Position numbers and translations under genes: made by a program
Notes under the pieces: generated by a model
Told to the model about the DNA's origin: nothing
The model's database searches: none
What the model saw: the letters and a program-made list of their open reading frames with translations, nothing else
Shown here: in pieces, positions 34,091-45,233 of the stretch
Layout: each line of letters begins with the position of its first letter
Position numbering within the stretch: position 1 is the first letter of the stretch
Source of the DNA: Hexactinellida sp. DTS-2022
Taxonomy: Eukaryota > Porifera > Hexactinellida
Assembly (NCBI GenBank): GCA_028753945.1
Contig: JAPNXP010000006.1
Coordinates: 3,596,001-3,660,000 of the forward strand
Direction of reading: 5' to 3'
Length of the DNA: 64,000 bases

Positions 34091-34498
34091 CAGTTAACTC
34101 CGCTTAATGGGATCATTTATCCAGGAATAGAATCATGGCAATAGAGGTTAAAACAAATTTTCTGTCACTTCAGACAAATTTCGGTTAATCGGGTCAAAAT
34201 TATTAAATTTGAATCCAAATTTGGTTATTCTGGAAAAAATTTGGGTTGATTGACTCAATATTCGCTTTTAAAATCCCAAATTTTAATTAATCGGGTCAAT
34301 ATTATGTCAAGTGTGTAAAATTACTTGTGTATTTAATCACTCGTATAGTATACATGGGTTATCTATTCATATTCTCGCAGCATACGTATAAAATAAATAG
34401 TTAACCCCTCAAAATAGTATAATTTCGCTAATTGGGTTCTCTGCTTAATCGCGTCAAACAATCCTTGGAGCAAAGTGACCCGATTAAGCGGAGTTGAC
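34091..34498 (-). mobile_element. Long family-B MITE, second copy
   Basis: Ends cagttaactccgcttaat/ttaagcggagttgac. Its interior is the reverse complement of that of 29316-29694. Confidence 0.8.
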
Positions 34499-34784
34499 AT
34501 ATTAACTTGATAGAGAAATGAAGCAAGATTTTCTACAATAATGTCATTCGAATTAAATGTGCCAAAAGTAATCTTCTCGAGGAAATTGATGCAATATATT
34601 CAGGTAATTATTGGTCTCAAGTTCGCAATGATGTATGTATTATTATGTATTTGCAAACTTATATAGAAATTATATAGAATTTTATGAATAGTCCAATGTT
34701 ATATTTCTACTATGAAATATAAGTACCGTTATTTAATTAGAATATATTTCAGTTCTAGTTCAATAGGGCAGTCTAAATACAGAG

Positions 34785-34791
34785 TATAAAT
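34785..34791 (+). promoter_or_regulatory. TATA box of kinase gene 1
   Basis: AGTATAAAT, 59 bp upstream of the ATG. The other three kinase genes have the same word at a similar distance. Confidence 0.6.
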
Positions 34792-34849
34792 AAGTGAATG
34801 ATTGCTCAGTGCAACATTAAAACAAAATTAAAACTAGATTCAAATAATA

Positions 34850-35737
34850 ATGTCTACACCGATTCAATTTTCTAAAGAAAATAATAAAAAAGAGAGCAAA
34901 TATGCACTTGACAAATACCGTCTTATTAAACAAATTGGGCAAGGAGGTTGTGCTAAGGTATACTTTGCAAAGAACACTAAAAATTCTGAAAAATGTGCAG
35001 TCAAAAGGATCAATTCAAAATCAGCATATGCCAATAAATATATCGCAAATGAGATTGAGACGATGAAGACAGTCAAACACATTCCCGGTGTCATTAAGTA
35101 CATAGACAGTTATAAGAAACACGAATCAACACACATTGTGATGGAACACATCAATGGATGGAATCTACAGAGCATCGTAGAGAATTTGGAATTAGAAGAA
35201 CGAGTCATCGCCACTCTCTGTAAAAGCATATTACAGTCACTACAACAAGTGCACGACCTTCATATCATACACAGAGACATAAAATGCGGTAACATCATGC
35301 TCTCGAAGGAAGGAGAAACCAAACTAATCGACTTCGGCTATGCCACCTTCTGTTCTGAAAACGGTTATGTACGAAGTGGAAAAGTTGGATCCATGTTCTG
35401 GATGGCACCCGAAGTCTCACAAGGAAAGGCATACAACGAAAAATCTGACATTTGGAGCTTCGGCATCATGGTGATGGAAATGTTCCTTGGAGACCCGCCT
35501 TACTTCACATCTGGTGAGAGCAATGATTCAATTGCCTACCGACTGGCACAAGGCGATATACCCAAGGTAGACTCCATGTCTTCAGAGCTTCAGGAGTTTG
35601 TGGAGAGATGTCTATCCGTCCGTCCAGAGGATCGACCCTCTGCTGAAGAACTCCTCAACGACAAATTCCTTGATTATGCAATTCCACTAACAGATGTTGC
35701 ACACAGTGTTGGAATTAACCAGGATAAATTGATCTGA
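34850..35737 (+). CDS. PAK/STE20-like protein kinase 1, single exon
   Basis: 295-aa Ser/Thr kinase made of the catalytic domain only. Glycine loop G30-Q-G-G-C-A-K-V (third Gly replaced by Ala35), ATP lysine K52 (CAVKR), helix-C Glu E68 (ANEIE), catalytic loop HRDIKCGN (D143, N148), DFG at 161-163, and substrate-recognition segment GSMFWMAPEV. DIWSFGIMVMEMFLGDPPYF is PAK-like wording. PAK regulatory parts (CRIB domain) are absent. N-terminus (residues 1-60) and last 20 residues differ from the three paralogues; residues from about 64 to 275 are nearly identical. ATG chosen because the paralogue at 44192-45082 also begins MSTPI and the TATA box is just upstream. It is the only plus-strand member. 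Confidence 0.93.
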   Translation: MSTPIQFSKENNKKESKYALDKYRLIKQIGQGGCAKVYFAKNTKNSEKCAVKRINSKSAYANKYIANEIETMKTVKHIPGVIKYIDSYKKHESTHIVMEHINGWNLQSIVENLELEERVIATLCKSILQSLQQVHDLHIIHRDIKCGNIMLSKEGETKLIDFGYATFCSENGYVRSGKVGSMFWMAPEVSQGKAYNEKSDIWSFGIMVMEMFLGDPPYFTSGESNDSIAYRLAQGDIPKVDSMSSELQEFVERCLSVRPEDRPSAEELLNDKFLDYAIPLTDVAHSVGINQDKLI

Positions 35738-35871
35738 ATGTATTGTATGAAATGTTAACGAATAGATTATATCGCTTTATAATGTAGACAACAATGAATA
35801 TTAACAAAACAAATCTGTTTCCAATTGTAACCATGTATATTTAATGAACATTTAAATACAATATAGTAGTA

Positions 35872-36055
35872 CAGTCGACTCCGCTTAATAGAGCCACCGG
35901 TTAATAGATTTCACTGCTTAATCGGGTCAAAACTTCACAGGATTTATAAGACTGAATTACATTTTGGCTTAAAACATTTTCGGTTGATAGATTTCTCCGC
36001 TTAATCGGGTCAAAGCGACCTGGTCCCGAGGTGGCTTTATTAAGCGGAGTCGACT
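35872..36055 (-). mobile_element. TA-flanked MITE, family B, copy near kinase 1
   Basis: Reverse-complement relative of 25337-25519, with termini cagtcgactccgcttaat/attaagcggagtcgactg. Confidence 0.88.
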
Positions 36056-36128
36056 GTATAAATAAAAACATCAGTTTTGATATTTTAATGAATCTAGAAG
36101 GTATGGAATATTATAAATTACCTAGACA

Positions 36129-36286
36129 CTAGCTTTCGATTATAACGAACTAAAACTGCATATAACGAAATGGCAATTTTCTCCCAGAGTACTAAATGCA
36201 TTAATTATTATCCGCTTACAACGAATATACAGATATAGCAAATGATTTACAGGTCCCAGGCACTTCGTTATAACGAGTGTTTACTG
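36129..36286 (+). mobile_element. TA-flanked MITE, 'cgttataacgaa' family
   Basis: The left end is worn (agctttcgattataacgaac), the right end intact (cgttataacgagtgtttactg). Related pieces are at 25831-25900, 41248-41440, 60330-60490 and 61326-61627. Confidence 0.65.
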
Positions 36287-36935
36287 TAATCTGGAAATTT
36301 CTTAAATAAAAAAGATAGTTTTTATATTGATATAATTGCTAATCAAGTTTGTTTGTTACAAATTTCATGTTTACAAAGTATATTTATGAATAAACGTACA
36401 TTATTAGAATAGCAGGAAGATGTAAACAACTAATGGAAAATTCAAAGTAAAGCTATATTATTTAGCTTGGCTATAACAGGTAAATAAGTATGCAAATTAG
36501 AAATTAGCTGTTGTTTGTATAATAGTATAAGATTCATTAAATATTGTTGAAATTAGATGAATCTTGTATCATTTTTACAAGTGTAAGTGCTAATTAAGAG
36601 AAGTTTTTCACAGTAATTAAAAATACTAATGATTATTTTGAACAATAGAAATTTAATAAATATTAATATATTTAGAATATAACATGAATAAAATACAAAG
36701 TTTGATTTTCTACACACTATAATTTAATCATATAGGATATGTTATAACATTAACTTTATAGTTTTCAGTCAATTTAGCCAAGGGTAATTACGCAATAAAG
36801 GAATTAGCCGATAGGAAAATCGAGTAGATTATTCAACAAGAATTAAGTAAAACGGATATATTAAAATAATTAACAATTAAAATATTGGAGAATATAGGAA
36901 GCAATTGAAAGCCCTTAAAAGGCAAATTTATAAGA

Positions 36936-36972
36936 TACGAGCCCTTCGGTCTCGGTCGCTTTACAACGGATC
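36936..36972 (+). repeat. GC-hairpin repeat (H family), fragment
   Basis: Only the leading words tacgagcccttcggtctcgg and gtcgcttta are kept. Confidence 0.7.
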
Positions 36973-37073
36973 GGTATTACACACCTCAAGTTGACAGCTG
37001 CTATTAAACCATAGATTATATACTAGCAGCATATTTATTTTAGTTATATAATCCTTAAAGGTTAAACAGAATA

Positions 37074-37191
37074 CAGTAGATGTGGGTTATAAGAACATAT
37101 AATGTACTTATAACCGGCATAATTAAATAATTATATAGGGTATATGAAAACCGTTTTCCAAGTAGAATGTTTTTATATCTGGCATCCACTG
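37074..37191 (-). mobile_element. TA-flanked MITE, family C, internally deleted
   Basis: 118 bp, ends cagtagatgtgggttataag/atctggcatccactg. Shorter than the 175-bp full copies. Confidence 0.8.
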
Positions 37192-37364
37192 TAATAATAT
37201 ATTCGGTTGAACAGAATATTATTTGGTAATACTGAACATTTGATTGCAGATCGAATTTCAGTATTCGTATTCGGTTAGCTAACCAAATATCAATATTCGG
37301 TAATTGGTATGACAGTTATTCATTATAGAAATTCAGTTCAAGCATTTTCCTCATTTTTCAATAT

Positions 37365-37518
37365 AGAAGAACTTGTTCGTACGAACACGGTTAGTACGAA
37401 CACTATTTCAGTCCTCTTCAAAGCCTTTTCAATACAAATTATATTTGTTAATTCGAATTCCGCATAAAACACCGCATTTTGAAGTCCCCTGGTGTTCGTA
37501 CTAACGAGATTATACTGT
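37365..37518 (-). mobile_element. TA-flanked MITE, family A, copy 3
   Basis: Contains cgtacgaacacggttagta and tcgtactaacgagattatac. An open frame on the minus strand here is only this MITE. Confidence 0.75.
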
Positions 37519-37519
37519 A

Positions 37520-38180
37520 TGTATATATATACTCTACAACACGAGTGATATAAAAATACTTTTATGTTTGAAATTGACATATCAAATGAATAATGATTCA
37601 ATTAATGGATTATTTGATTTGGTCGAATATTGAGCCAATTAAAGCAAATTTTGCCCAAAGTAAGCTACGTGTTAAAATAGTTTTTCACCGAAAAGATTAG
37701 TTAAACTCTCCATGTAAACAAGTAATATTATATATAACATTACTACAATAATTAAACCAATGTCTGCTCTCAAATACTTTCAGGGTTGAAGTTTATTCAA
37801 CGTAATATAATAATATTTGATGAGAAACACTTGTTCCATAAGAATTTCATGAATGATTTTAGAACATATTTTATGTGTAGTCGCTAGAGATAAATTGACA
37901 AAGGAAATAAAGAAACTACAAAAGAAAATAGCACATATTACAGATATTAAGTCATTTCGACCCTTTAGTGTTCGGATCTATAGAAGTAGAGTTAAAATCA
38001 AATATTTTGCTTGCGAGAAAACAAAAAAAAAGATAACCCCAGTAGATGTAAAGAGCATTTGTCACAAATTAATCGTGGTCACTTTAAACAATTCAACTTC
38101 TATAGAGAATAAACCCAATAATATAATAGCACTAAATTACATTATATTCTGATATTATGCAATATTATTGAGTTACTCAA
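37520..38180. other. Intergenic DNA
   Basis: An open frame of 99 codons at 37853-38152 is Lys- and Ile-rich, as AT-rich DNA often gives, and matches no family I know. It is not called as a gene. Confidence 0.4.
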
Positions 38181-38182
38181 AG

Positions 38183-38481
38183 TAGAGCCGAGCGATAAGA
38201 CACGACACGAATTCGTGTTCGTGTCGTGTTAGGCCAAAGTTTTCGTGTTCTTGTCGTGTTCGGTTAAAGTTTCATGGGGGTTTTGTTATTAATATTATAC
38301 AATACTTGTGGTGAACAAGTTATAATAATCGTATGTTATGAACTTAATTCATTATATATATTCATTTAATTTTTCCAACTTTGTATTTCGTGTTGATGTT
38401 CGTGTTCGTGTCGTGTTCGTGTCACATGTTTAGGATTCGTGTTAGTCTTAAAGACAAATATGAACACGACGTTCACCTCTA
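38183..38481. mobile_element. hAT-like MITE with 'cgtgttcgtgtc' repeats
   Basis: 299 bp, tagagccgagcgataagaca.../...cgacgttcacctcta, with an exact 8-bp duplication ACTCAAAG (38175-38182, 38482-38489). Subterminal regions are runs of gtgttcgtgtcgtg. Confidence 0.9.
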
Positions 38482-38585
38482 ACTCAAAGTGTGGGGATCA
38501 GTGTACGCTCAATACCAGAGTCGCCAAGAGAACTGGCGGACATCAGAGTATTTTAATTCCCGCAGGCAAGCTACTCACATATATA

Positions 38586-38768
38586 CAGTGATGTTCGCGT
38601 AATAGCAAGTCAAATTTTGCACGAAATTTGCTTGTTTATAAGCGAACTTGCTATTAAACGAACTAAATCAACATTAAATGCTCACTTGGGGACTGAAAAT
38701 AACTTACTAAAAGAGCAATGTATATAAATTATTGCTATTAGAGCAATTGCAACAGGCGAACACCACTG
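38586..38768 (+). mobile_element. TA-flanked MITE, family D, copy 2
   Basis: Ends cagtgatgttcgcgtaata/aggcgaacaccactg, TA on both sides. Related to 48992-49150. Confidence 0.85.
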
Positions 38769-39041
38769 TAAATAAGTTTACCATAAGGATATACCCTTGC
38801 CTAGTCCCTGTATCTTTTATGTCCAGTACTAATATAGGACTGCTGGAAAAAGTTTACAATCATATTAGAACTACTTCGGTTGATATATTAGGGTTTCATC
38901 TAGCCGCGTAATTTTGATAAGGAAACTTTTCTAGGTGCGCGAAAATTGAGAGAGGTAATCATAGACGCAATACAAATTGAGTAATTTAAGGGCGCATAAA
39001 ATTTTCCTGGATTAAAGTCTGGATATATATCCCCATCCACG

Positions 39042-39206
39042 GAATTATCCAGGAGCGCGAAACACTCCTTTTGGAGTATGATTTTTGGAAAATATTAATT
39101 AAGAGGCAAAATTTTAGAATTTTCACCAATACCGTAATATTTAATTTGTGATTTAGGCGCATGATAATTGGATCAGACCAGGATTAGGAGCGTATACTAT
39201 GGCTGT
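39042..39206 (-). repeat. Dispersed 170-bp repeat (G family), copy 3
   Basis: Inverted relative to copies 1 and 2; ends 'aggagcgtatactatggctgta'. Confidence 0.75.
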
Positions 39207-39209
39207 AAA

Positions 39210-39964
39210 ATACACAGTCCCTATTGGAGGCATATTCGCTTAAGTAAATCAACTGTAATATTCAATAATAATAATCAAACATGACCATAAAGAGTAAACA
39301 ATTTTTTCAGTACTTTTAGCCAATAAAATATTGTTGTTTAAACTGAAAGTTTGACTAAAGTCAAATTTTTGTATAGCAATAAACTGTAACAAGCTTGTAA
39401 TAACGATAAAATGGACTCTGAGTTAAAGTACCATATCTAATTTTAGAAAAATTTCCCATAATTAACAATGCTTATTCTTTTTGACATAATATATTAAACT
39501 GAAATATAAATAGGATGTATTGATTATAGGTAGGCGGTATTGGTTTAAGGTGAAAGCATGAACTAAATCCTAATCAAGATATAGACTTGTGATTAATTAC
39601 AGTAATGTACTGTTGCTATAAATATACATTGGCACAGAGTTAAAGAAACAAATTTGTTTAATATTTACCAATTACGGTAGTTTTAATATTTTCCATATTG
39701 TTTGAAAATTTGTGATGCTAATTATAGTAGTTGCATGTTGATTAGTATAAAGTATATTACAAAGGATAAACATCTGATTAAGAAGTTCTATAGACATTGT
39801 TTATTGCGTGGTTTTGCTTTCATACAGAGCATCACAAACTTATTAGATTTGTTAAGCAATGGTTGGTTTCAGTATTGAAAGTTTTCAGCAGCATTATTTT
39901 AATATCTATAAGCTAAATACGCCAACAAAAGTATTAAACTAGCACATGTTCACCAGAGCTTTGT
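39210..39964. other. AT-rich intergenic DNA
   Basis: Nothing recognised. Confidence 0.35.
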
Positions 39965-40088
39965 TGGATAACTTTGGTTCGGATAACGATTCTCATTAAA
40001 TAGATGCCTATAGAAAATGTATCACTTCACTAATCTGAACAGAATTTTTTATCAGAACACCGCTGTTCGGATTAGCGAGGGTCTACTG
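39965..40088 (+). mobile_element. MITE related to 19165-19613
   Basis: Ends with cggattagcgagggtctactg and contains the uninterrupted equivalent of the nested-insertion site. Confidence 0.7.
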
Positions 40089-40127
40089 TAATCTCGATAC
40101 GAATTGCCACTTGACAAGGAATAGTGT

Positions 40128-40322
40128 AGTCAGGTTCTTTTATTATGAACATTCAAGGGACCAAAAATTGTGTTCATAATAGAGAGACTTCATAATACGC
40201 GAACTCAACTTAATACAAACGCTATGTAAGTTGTTAAATTGGGACCATAGGGCTTGTTCATAATAAAAAATCTTCATATTAAGCAGTCGAAATCTTGTTC
40301 ATAATAAGCAGACCTGACTGTA
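40128..40322 (-). mobile_element. MITE, family E ('gttcataataag'), copy 1
   Basis: Ends gtcaggttcttttattatg/cataataagcagacctgactg. The inverted relative is at 46115-46303. Confidence 0.8.
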
Positions 40323-40782
40323 TATGTATTATGAGTTGCAAGGTATACTCTCGTTAATATTAACACCAAGTAAACGTCGAAATTTCTTCGTATTATCCCG
40401 AAATTCTCATTCACTTGGATACATTTGTAAAAACAAAGGCAGCGATAGCACGAAAGTATTCTTCGGACTGCGGTGAAAATTTGTACAAACTTTGGAAATA
40501 GTAATTCTATGAGTGTCCTGACAGTCCTGTATAATTATGTGGGCCGCATTAATATACGTACTTTTGCCCACATACGCAATAATTTAATGAATTAAGCTTT
40601 GGGTTCGTTGGACCATAATTCGCCTTATCTGTGTTAAATAACGAGAGTTTAAAGTTATAAGCTAACTAAGATCCTATTGAAAATGTTCGCTCTGTTGGGC
40701 TAATTAGAAGTATTGGACTGTTGGTATATAGTGGACTCAGGGTTTCATTTAGGGATGATGGGGGGGTTCACATTCCCAAACC

Positions 40783-41166
40783 AAGGGTGCGGTTGGTTAA
40801 CCGATCTGAGGCTACGGTTACAATTCGATTTCTCGCCACGGTTAACCGGTTAACCGCCCATCCTCTCAATACAATAAATTATTTATAAAAATTTGATTAT
40901 ACTACAGAATAAGACTCAGCTGTATATAGTATAACCGCATAAGTATATTAACTGATACATTTCGTGCTTAAGGTAAATTTAAATCATTGTTGTCCAAGAA
41001 AATTTATTAAGTGGCAATGAGAATGGATTTAGGACTAACATATACTTTATACATTAATTTCCCGATAACTCTGCTGATATTCAACAGACCGGCTAACTGG
41101 TTAATAAAATCTCTAACCTTTAACCGATGTCAGCAACGGTTAACCGGTTAACCGAATCCAGCCTTG
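40783..41166. mobile_element. hAT-like element with 'ggttaacc' termini
   Basis: 384 bp, aagggtgcggttggttaacc.../...ggttaaccgaatccagccttg, flanked by CCCAAACC and CCCAAACT (7 of 8 identical). The right end is the uninterrupted relative of 14471-14665. Confidence 0.85.
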
Positions 41167-42096
41167 CCCAAACTCTACTTGCCCCCCCTTGCCTTTAATG
41201 TCTGGATGAAACACTGGGACTATTATATTTATTTTTGCATACTACTGTAAGCTCCGTTATAACCAAAGTATGGGATAATAATTATATGCGGAGTTAACGT
41301 TAGTTTAATCGGGTTTTAAGCAGAGTAAAACTTACTCTGCTTAAAACCCTTACATACTTTGAAGATTTATAGCTTTAAGGAGATAAAAATTTCGTTGTAG
41401 TTATATCCACTTCGTTATAAGCGGAGTTTTTATAATGTGATTAAATCGAGGATATTCCTGACCATTGGACAACTTCGTTAAATCCGTCATCGTTATCAAG
41501 GTGGCCTACTTAAACAGAAACGATTGTTAAGTAAATCAAATCAAAATGAAAGCAAACATCATTTTCGACATCTACATATAACAATGTACTGATAATAGAA
41601 AGTGGCCACATTCCAGCATAGCAATCTGAACTAAGACGATAATTACTTACAATAATGGCAAATGTTTATGGAGCGAAAACAAGTTTAAAGGAACTAGATT
41701 ACAACATCTGATTAGAACAATAAATTCACAAATTCCAAATGACCAAAAAAGTTGTGGACATAAAAATTTAATAAATACCTAATTCTCGAAAACACATTAT
41801 TATTAATTACAAATAGTCTGGACAGGTCGAATACCTTTGAAATATTAATGATACGAAAATAAAAGTTCAAATTCTTTGTAATTCGATAAGGCTAAAACAT
41901 AGCTATGGCTAAAAGCATTGCATTTGGAGGAGCAGATGAATGTGGTTGAAAATATGGACTGGTGGAACAATGATAGATTTCAGCAAATACAATCATTTGA
42001 AAGTAGTGATCAAACAGGTTGATGTATTTCCTTATTAAATTTGGTACCAACCAAAATATGTGTCTATTGAAACACGAGAGTTGATTGAGTAGGAAT
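41167..42096. other. Intergenic DNA with a hairpin
   Basis: A perfect hairpin with 17-bp arms (gggttttaagcagagta) at 41311-41349 lies inside a worn 'cgttataacg' MITE (about 41248-41440). The rest is unrecognised. Confidence 0.5.
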
Positions 42097-42173
42097 AATT
42101 AAGATTAGCGGAATTGAGGCACTTAAGCAATAATATATATTGCTTAAGTGCCTCAATTCCGCTAATCTTAATT
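42097..42173. repeat. Perfect inverted repeat, 36-bp arms
   Basis: Arms 42097-42132 and 42138-42173 are exact reverse complements (aattaagattagcggaattg...) around the 5-bp loop atata. No target duplication was identified. Confidence 0.95.
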
Positions 42174-42251
42174 TTTTAATTGTTTTTGGTGTAACGGAAG
42201 AATTAAAGGATGAATTATGGCTTGGATTGTTAATAAACTGGACAAAAATTA

Positions 42252-42264
42252 GGGGGGGGGGGGG
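42252..42264 (+). repeat. Poly-G tract (13 G)
   Basis: Homopolymer in AT-rich DNA. Confidence 0.9.
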
Positions 42265-44191
42265 CTTTATAATTCCCTACCTACTTCTATAAACAAGTTA
42301 ACTCAGTCGCAACCTTTTAAAAAACTCTTATTCCAGTAAACCATCCGTATTTTTGAGCTATTATTATTTTATTTTATTTTGCCATTTTTACTTCTTCTAC
42401 TCTTTCTGTATTTCTGAACATTTCCTGGACTACCAAATCGGAACTCAACGCTCTACAAAACATTCAGCACTTTTCTCTGTTAGCTGTTAAATTGTTCTTG
42501 TTTAAATGTATTTTATGTTTGTTTCTGTCTTAGTTGTGCATTATTGTATTCGCTGTAGAAAAGAGGACCATAAGGAAGATCACTTCATGTGATTAGGCAT
42601 TGCTCTCAAAATAAAGACTTTCATTCATTCAGTCATTCATAGACTGGATTCGGATTAGGATTAGGATCGCACTTTACACAGACATTTGGTGGTAACTTAC
42701 TAATCAATTATATCAGAGGATAGAAATTAGAGACGTATAGAGGCGAATTTAGGAATAATATTCAAATATACTATAACAACAAAAATAAATATTCATACTA
42801 TAAATTTGTAAAAACTAAATTCGACCTCATTTTACTTGTTTACCTATTATAACATTTGGAAGTTAGTCTCTATCTCAAATATAAATGTGGTTTATTTACC
42901 CCATCTCTTTAATACAATCCGGACAAACAAACACACAACAATCGAGTTTTAATAAGAGATTTATATTTAGGTAGGGCATTATATTATCCTGAAAAAAGGA
43001 TCGCGATCCCGATCCTAGTTTATATAATGATCTTATTTCTGTACACGATACTTTGATAATTAAATCAAACAGATATTGACAGAATATAGAATACGGTTGT
43101 TCCCATATTAGGAATAAATTACGTAGGATATTATGGAAAATTTACCTGAATTAATTAGAAAAAGGATCGGGATCTTTTGTTAAAACTTTGGATCAGATCC
43201 CGATCACTATTCCTAGTTGTAAAGGATTTACGATCCGATCCAATTCATACGATCATGGATCGAAAGATCCTAATGTCCTTATTTATATATGGCCCAATAA
43301 CGTTTCTAATGGAATTATTGACAAAGTCATTTATACATCAAGAATTCAGTTTAGCCCGATATATAAATAAGACAAAGTAATTTAATTTATTAGCATTTAT
43401 TACTCTCGAAATAATAAGTCCAGCAGTTTGTTCCTTCCATAATTTAAGGATTCCTAAAGTGATGCTATATCCTAATTTACTAATGTAATTACTGATAACA
43501 AAAGACAGTCTACAGTGGTTAACAGTTGAAAACATGGTACTTTTGCTAGACTGTCACTTGCACCCATATAAAAGGTGATTATACCATGCTCACTGGTACA
43601 ACAACATTTAATTTTTGTAATACGTATTCTATTCAAGAATAAAATTCGACGAATTTGTAGATAAGACCACCCTTCTGAGTCAATGAATGTTTGCTTACAT
43701 TATTTGTAAGAAACAATGTCAAATCGGGTAATTTAATTTTGGATGCCATAGATAGTGGGAAGTTTGAAGAGAAAGTTTAACCAAATTAAGAATTATTGTG
43801 GATGCAAGGATATTTCCACATTATGAGAGTTTATATAGAGTATAGGAAAAATTATTAGGTTATAGTATACCAATTTTCTAAGTATCACAACGTAGGTGAA
43901 CTAATAGAGGATATTTTAAGAATTCTCCATTACAAATAAAGGGATAGGGTGACAGAAAATATATACAGGGAAAATAATTCAGTGAATTTTAAAATAGAAG
44001 ACCTTAAAGCCTATTAGATGGTAAAATTTGAGGAATTAAGTCCAACCAAAGAACTATCACAATTGATAATAATGTATGTATTCCTATTTGAAGTTGAGAA
44101 TAAACTATATTCAAAATTGTAAAGTATAGAGATTCATTGTTGTTCAAATTATACAAAATTCATTAATCGAATAAAATAAAATAGATAAAAT
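42265..44191. other. Intergenic region downstream of kinase 2
   Basis: At about 42995-43275 there is an element-like block with repeated gatccgatc/gatcgggatc words at both ends. No gene is supported. Confidence 0.4.
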
Positions 44192-45082
44192 TTATATAAG
44201 TTTATCCTGGTTAATTTCAATACTGTGTGCAACATCTGCAAGTGGAATTGCGTAATCAAGGAATTTGTCGTTGAGGAGTTCTTCTGCAGAGGGTCGATCC
44301 TCTGGACGGACGGATAGACATCTCTCCACAAACTCCTGAAGCTCTGAAGACATGGAGTCTACCTTGGGTATATCGCCTTGTGCCAGTCGGTAGGCAATTG
44401 AATCATTGCTCTCACCAGATGTGAAGTAAGGCGGGTCTCCAAGGAACATTTCCATCACCATGATGCCGAAGCTCCAAATGTCAGATTTTTCGTTGTAGGC
44501 CTTTCCTTGTGAGACTTCGGGTGCCATCCAGAACATGGATCCAACTTTTCCACTTCGTACATAACCGTTTTCAGAACAGAAAGTGGCATAGCCGAAGTCG
44601 ATGAGTTTGGTTTCTCCTTCCTTCGAGAGCATGATGTTACCGCATTTTATGTCTCTGTGTATGATATGAAGGTCGTGCACTTGTTGTAGTGACTGTAATA
44701 TGCTTTTACAGATAGTAGCAATGACTCGTTCTTCCAATTCCAAATTCTCTACGATGCTCTGTAGATTCCATCCATTGATGTGTTCCATCACAATGTGTGT
44801 TGATTCTTGTTTCTTATAACTGTCTATGTACTTAATGACACCGGGAATGTGTTTGACTGTCTTCATCGTCTCAATCTCATTTGCGATGTACTTCTTACCA
44901 ACTTCTGATTTTGAATTTATAAGTTTAACAGCACATCTCTCTGATGTTTCTATGTCCTTTGCGAGATATACCTTTGCACATCCTCCTTGTCCAATTTGTT
45001 TAAGGAGACGATATTTTTCAAGAGTGAATTTGCTCACTTTTGCTGATTCCTTTAGGGTTGATATTCCAATTGGTGTAGACAT
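44192..45082 (-). CDS. PAK/STE20-like protein kinase 2, single exon
   Basis: 296-aa kinase, paralogue of the one at 34850-35737. ATP lysine K53, catalytic D144 and DFG at 162-164 are in place, so it should be active. Residues 1-60 are its own (MSTPIGISTLKESAKVSKFT). From KYIANEIETMKTVKHIPG to FLDYAIPL only two residues differ from kinase 1 (Q for H near 92, I for L near 124), and few silent differences were seen when the DNA was compared by eye over about 320 bp. The tail (ADVAHSIEINQDKLI) is also close to kinase 1. Its 5' flank resembles that of kinase 3. Confidence 0.93.
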   Translation of the reverse strand: MSTPIGISTLKESAKVSKFTLEKYRLLKQIGQGGCAKVYLAKDIETSERCAVKLINSKSEVGKKYIANEIETMKTVKHIPGVIKYIDSYKKQESTHIVMEHINGWNLQSIVENLELEERVIATICKSILQSLQQVHDLHIIHRDIKCGNIMLSKEGETKLIDFGYATFCSENGYVRSGKVGSMFWMAPEVSQGKAYNEKSDIWSFGIMVMEMFLGDPPYFTSGESNDSIAYRLAQGDIPKVDSMSSELQEFVERCLSVRPEDRPSAEELLNDKFLDYAIPLADVAHSIEINQDKLI

Positions 45083-45129
45083 TATTTTTGATTTGATTTA
45101 GTTTTTAAATAAGATCAAGATGTTTACCT

Positions 45130-45136
45130 ATTTATA
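45130..45136 (-). promoter_or_regulatory. TATA box of kinase gene 2
   Basis: AAGTATAAATAGG on the minus strand, 47 bp before the ATG. Confidence 0.6.
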
Positions 45137-45167
45137 CTTGTAGTTTGTATTGAAGTACAAGTGCATG

Positions 45168-45233
45168 AACTTTCAATGGCCTGAAGAGATTAATACATCA
45201 GAGCATCATATGGAATATCATATGTTATGTAAT
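45168..45233 (-). promoter_or_regulatory. Upstream block shared with kinase gene 3
   Basis: Contains (plus strand) aactttcaatggcctgaa, cagagcatcat and gttatgt in the same order and spacing as 48262-48330. It sits about 35 bp upstream of the TATA box. Confidence 0.6.

Larger units (their letters stand above)
35738..37070. other. Intergenic region after kinase 1
   Basis: Contains MITEs (35872-36055 and 36129-36286) and an H-family fragment (36936-36972). The rest is AT-rich and empty. Confidence 0.45.

Noticed and set aside
34864-35103. Antisense open frames opposite the kinase genes (also 44826, 47918, 53435)
   Set aside because: They recur only because the kinase DNA is conserved; none has a sensible start or family.
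37338-37601. Minus-strand open frame of 87 codons
   Set aside because: It mostly covers a family-A MITE.
37853-38152. 99-codon Lys/Ile-rich frame
   Set aside because: Composition is that of AT-rich noncoding DNA, with no homologue known to me; kept out of the gene list.
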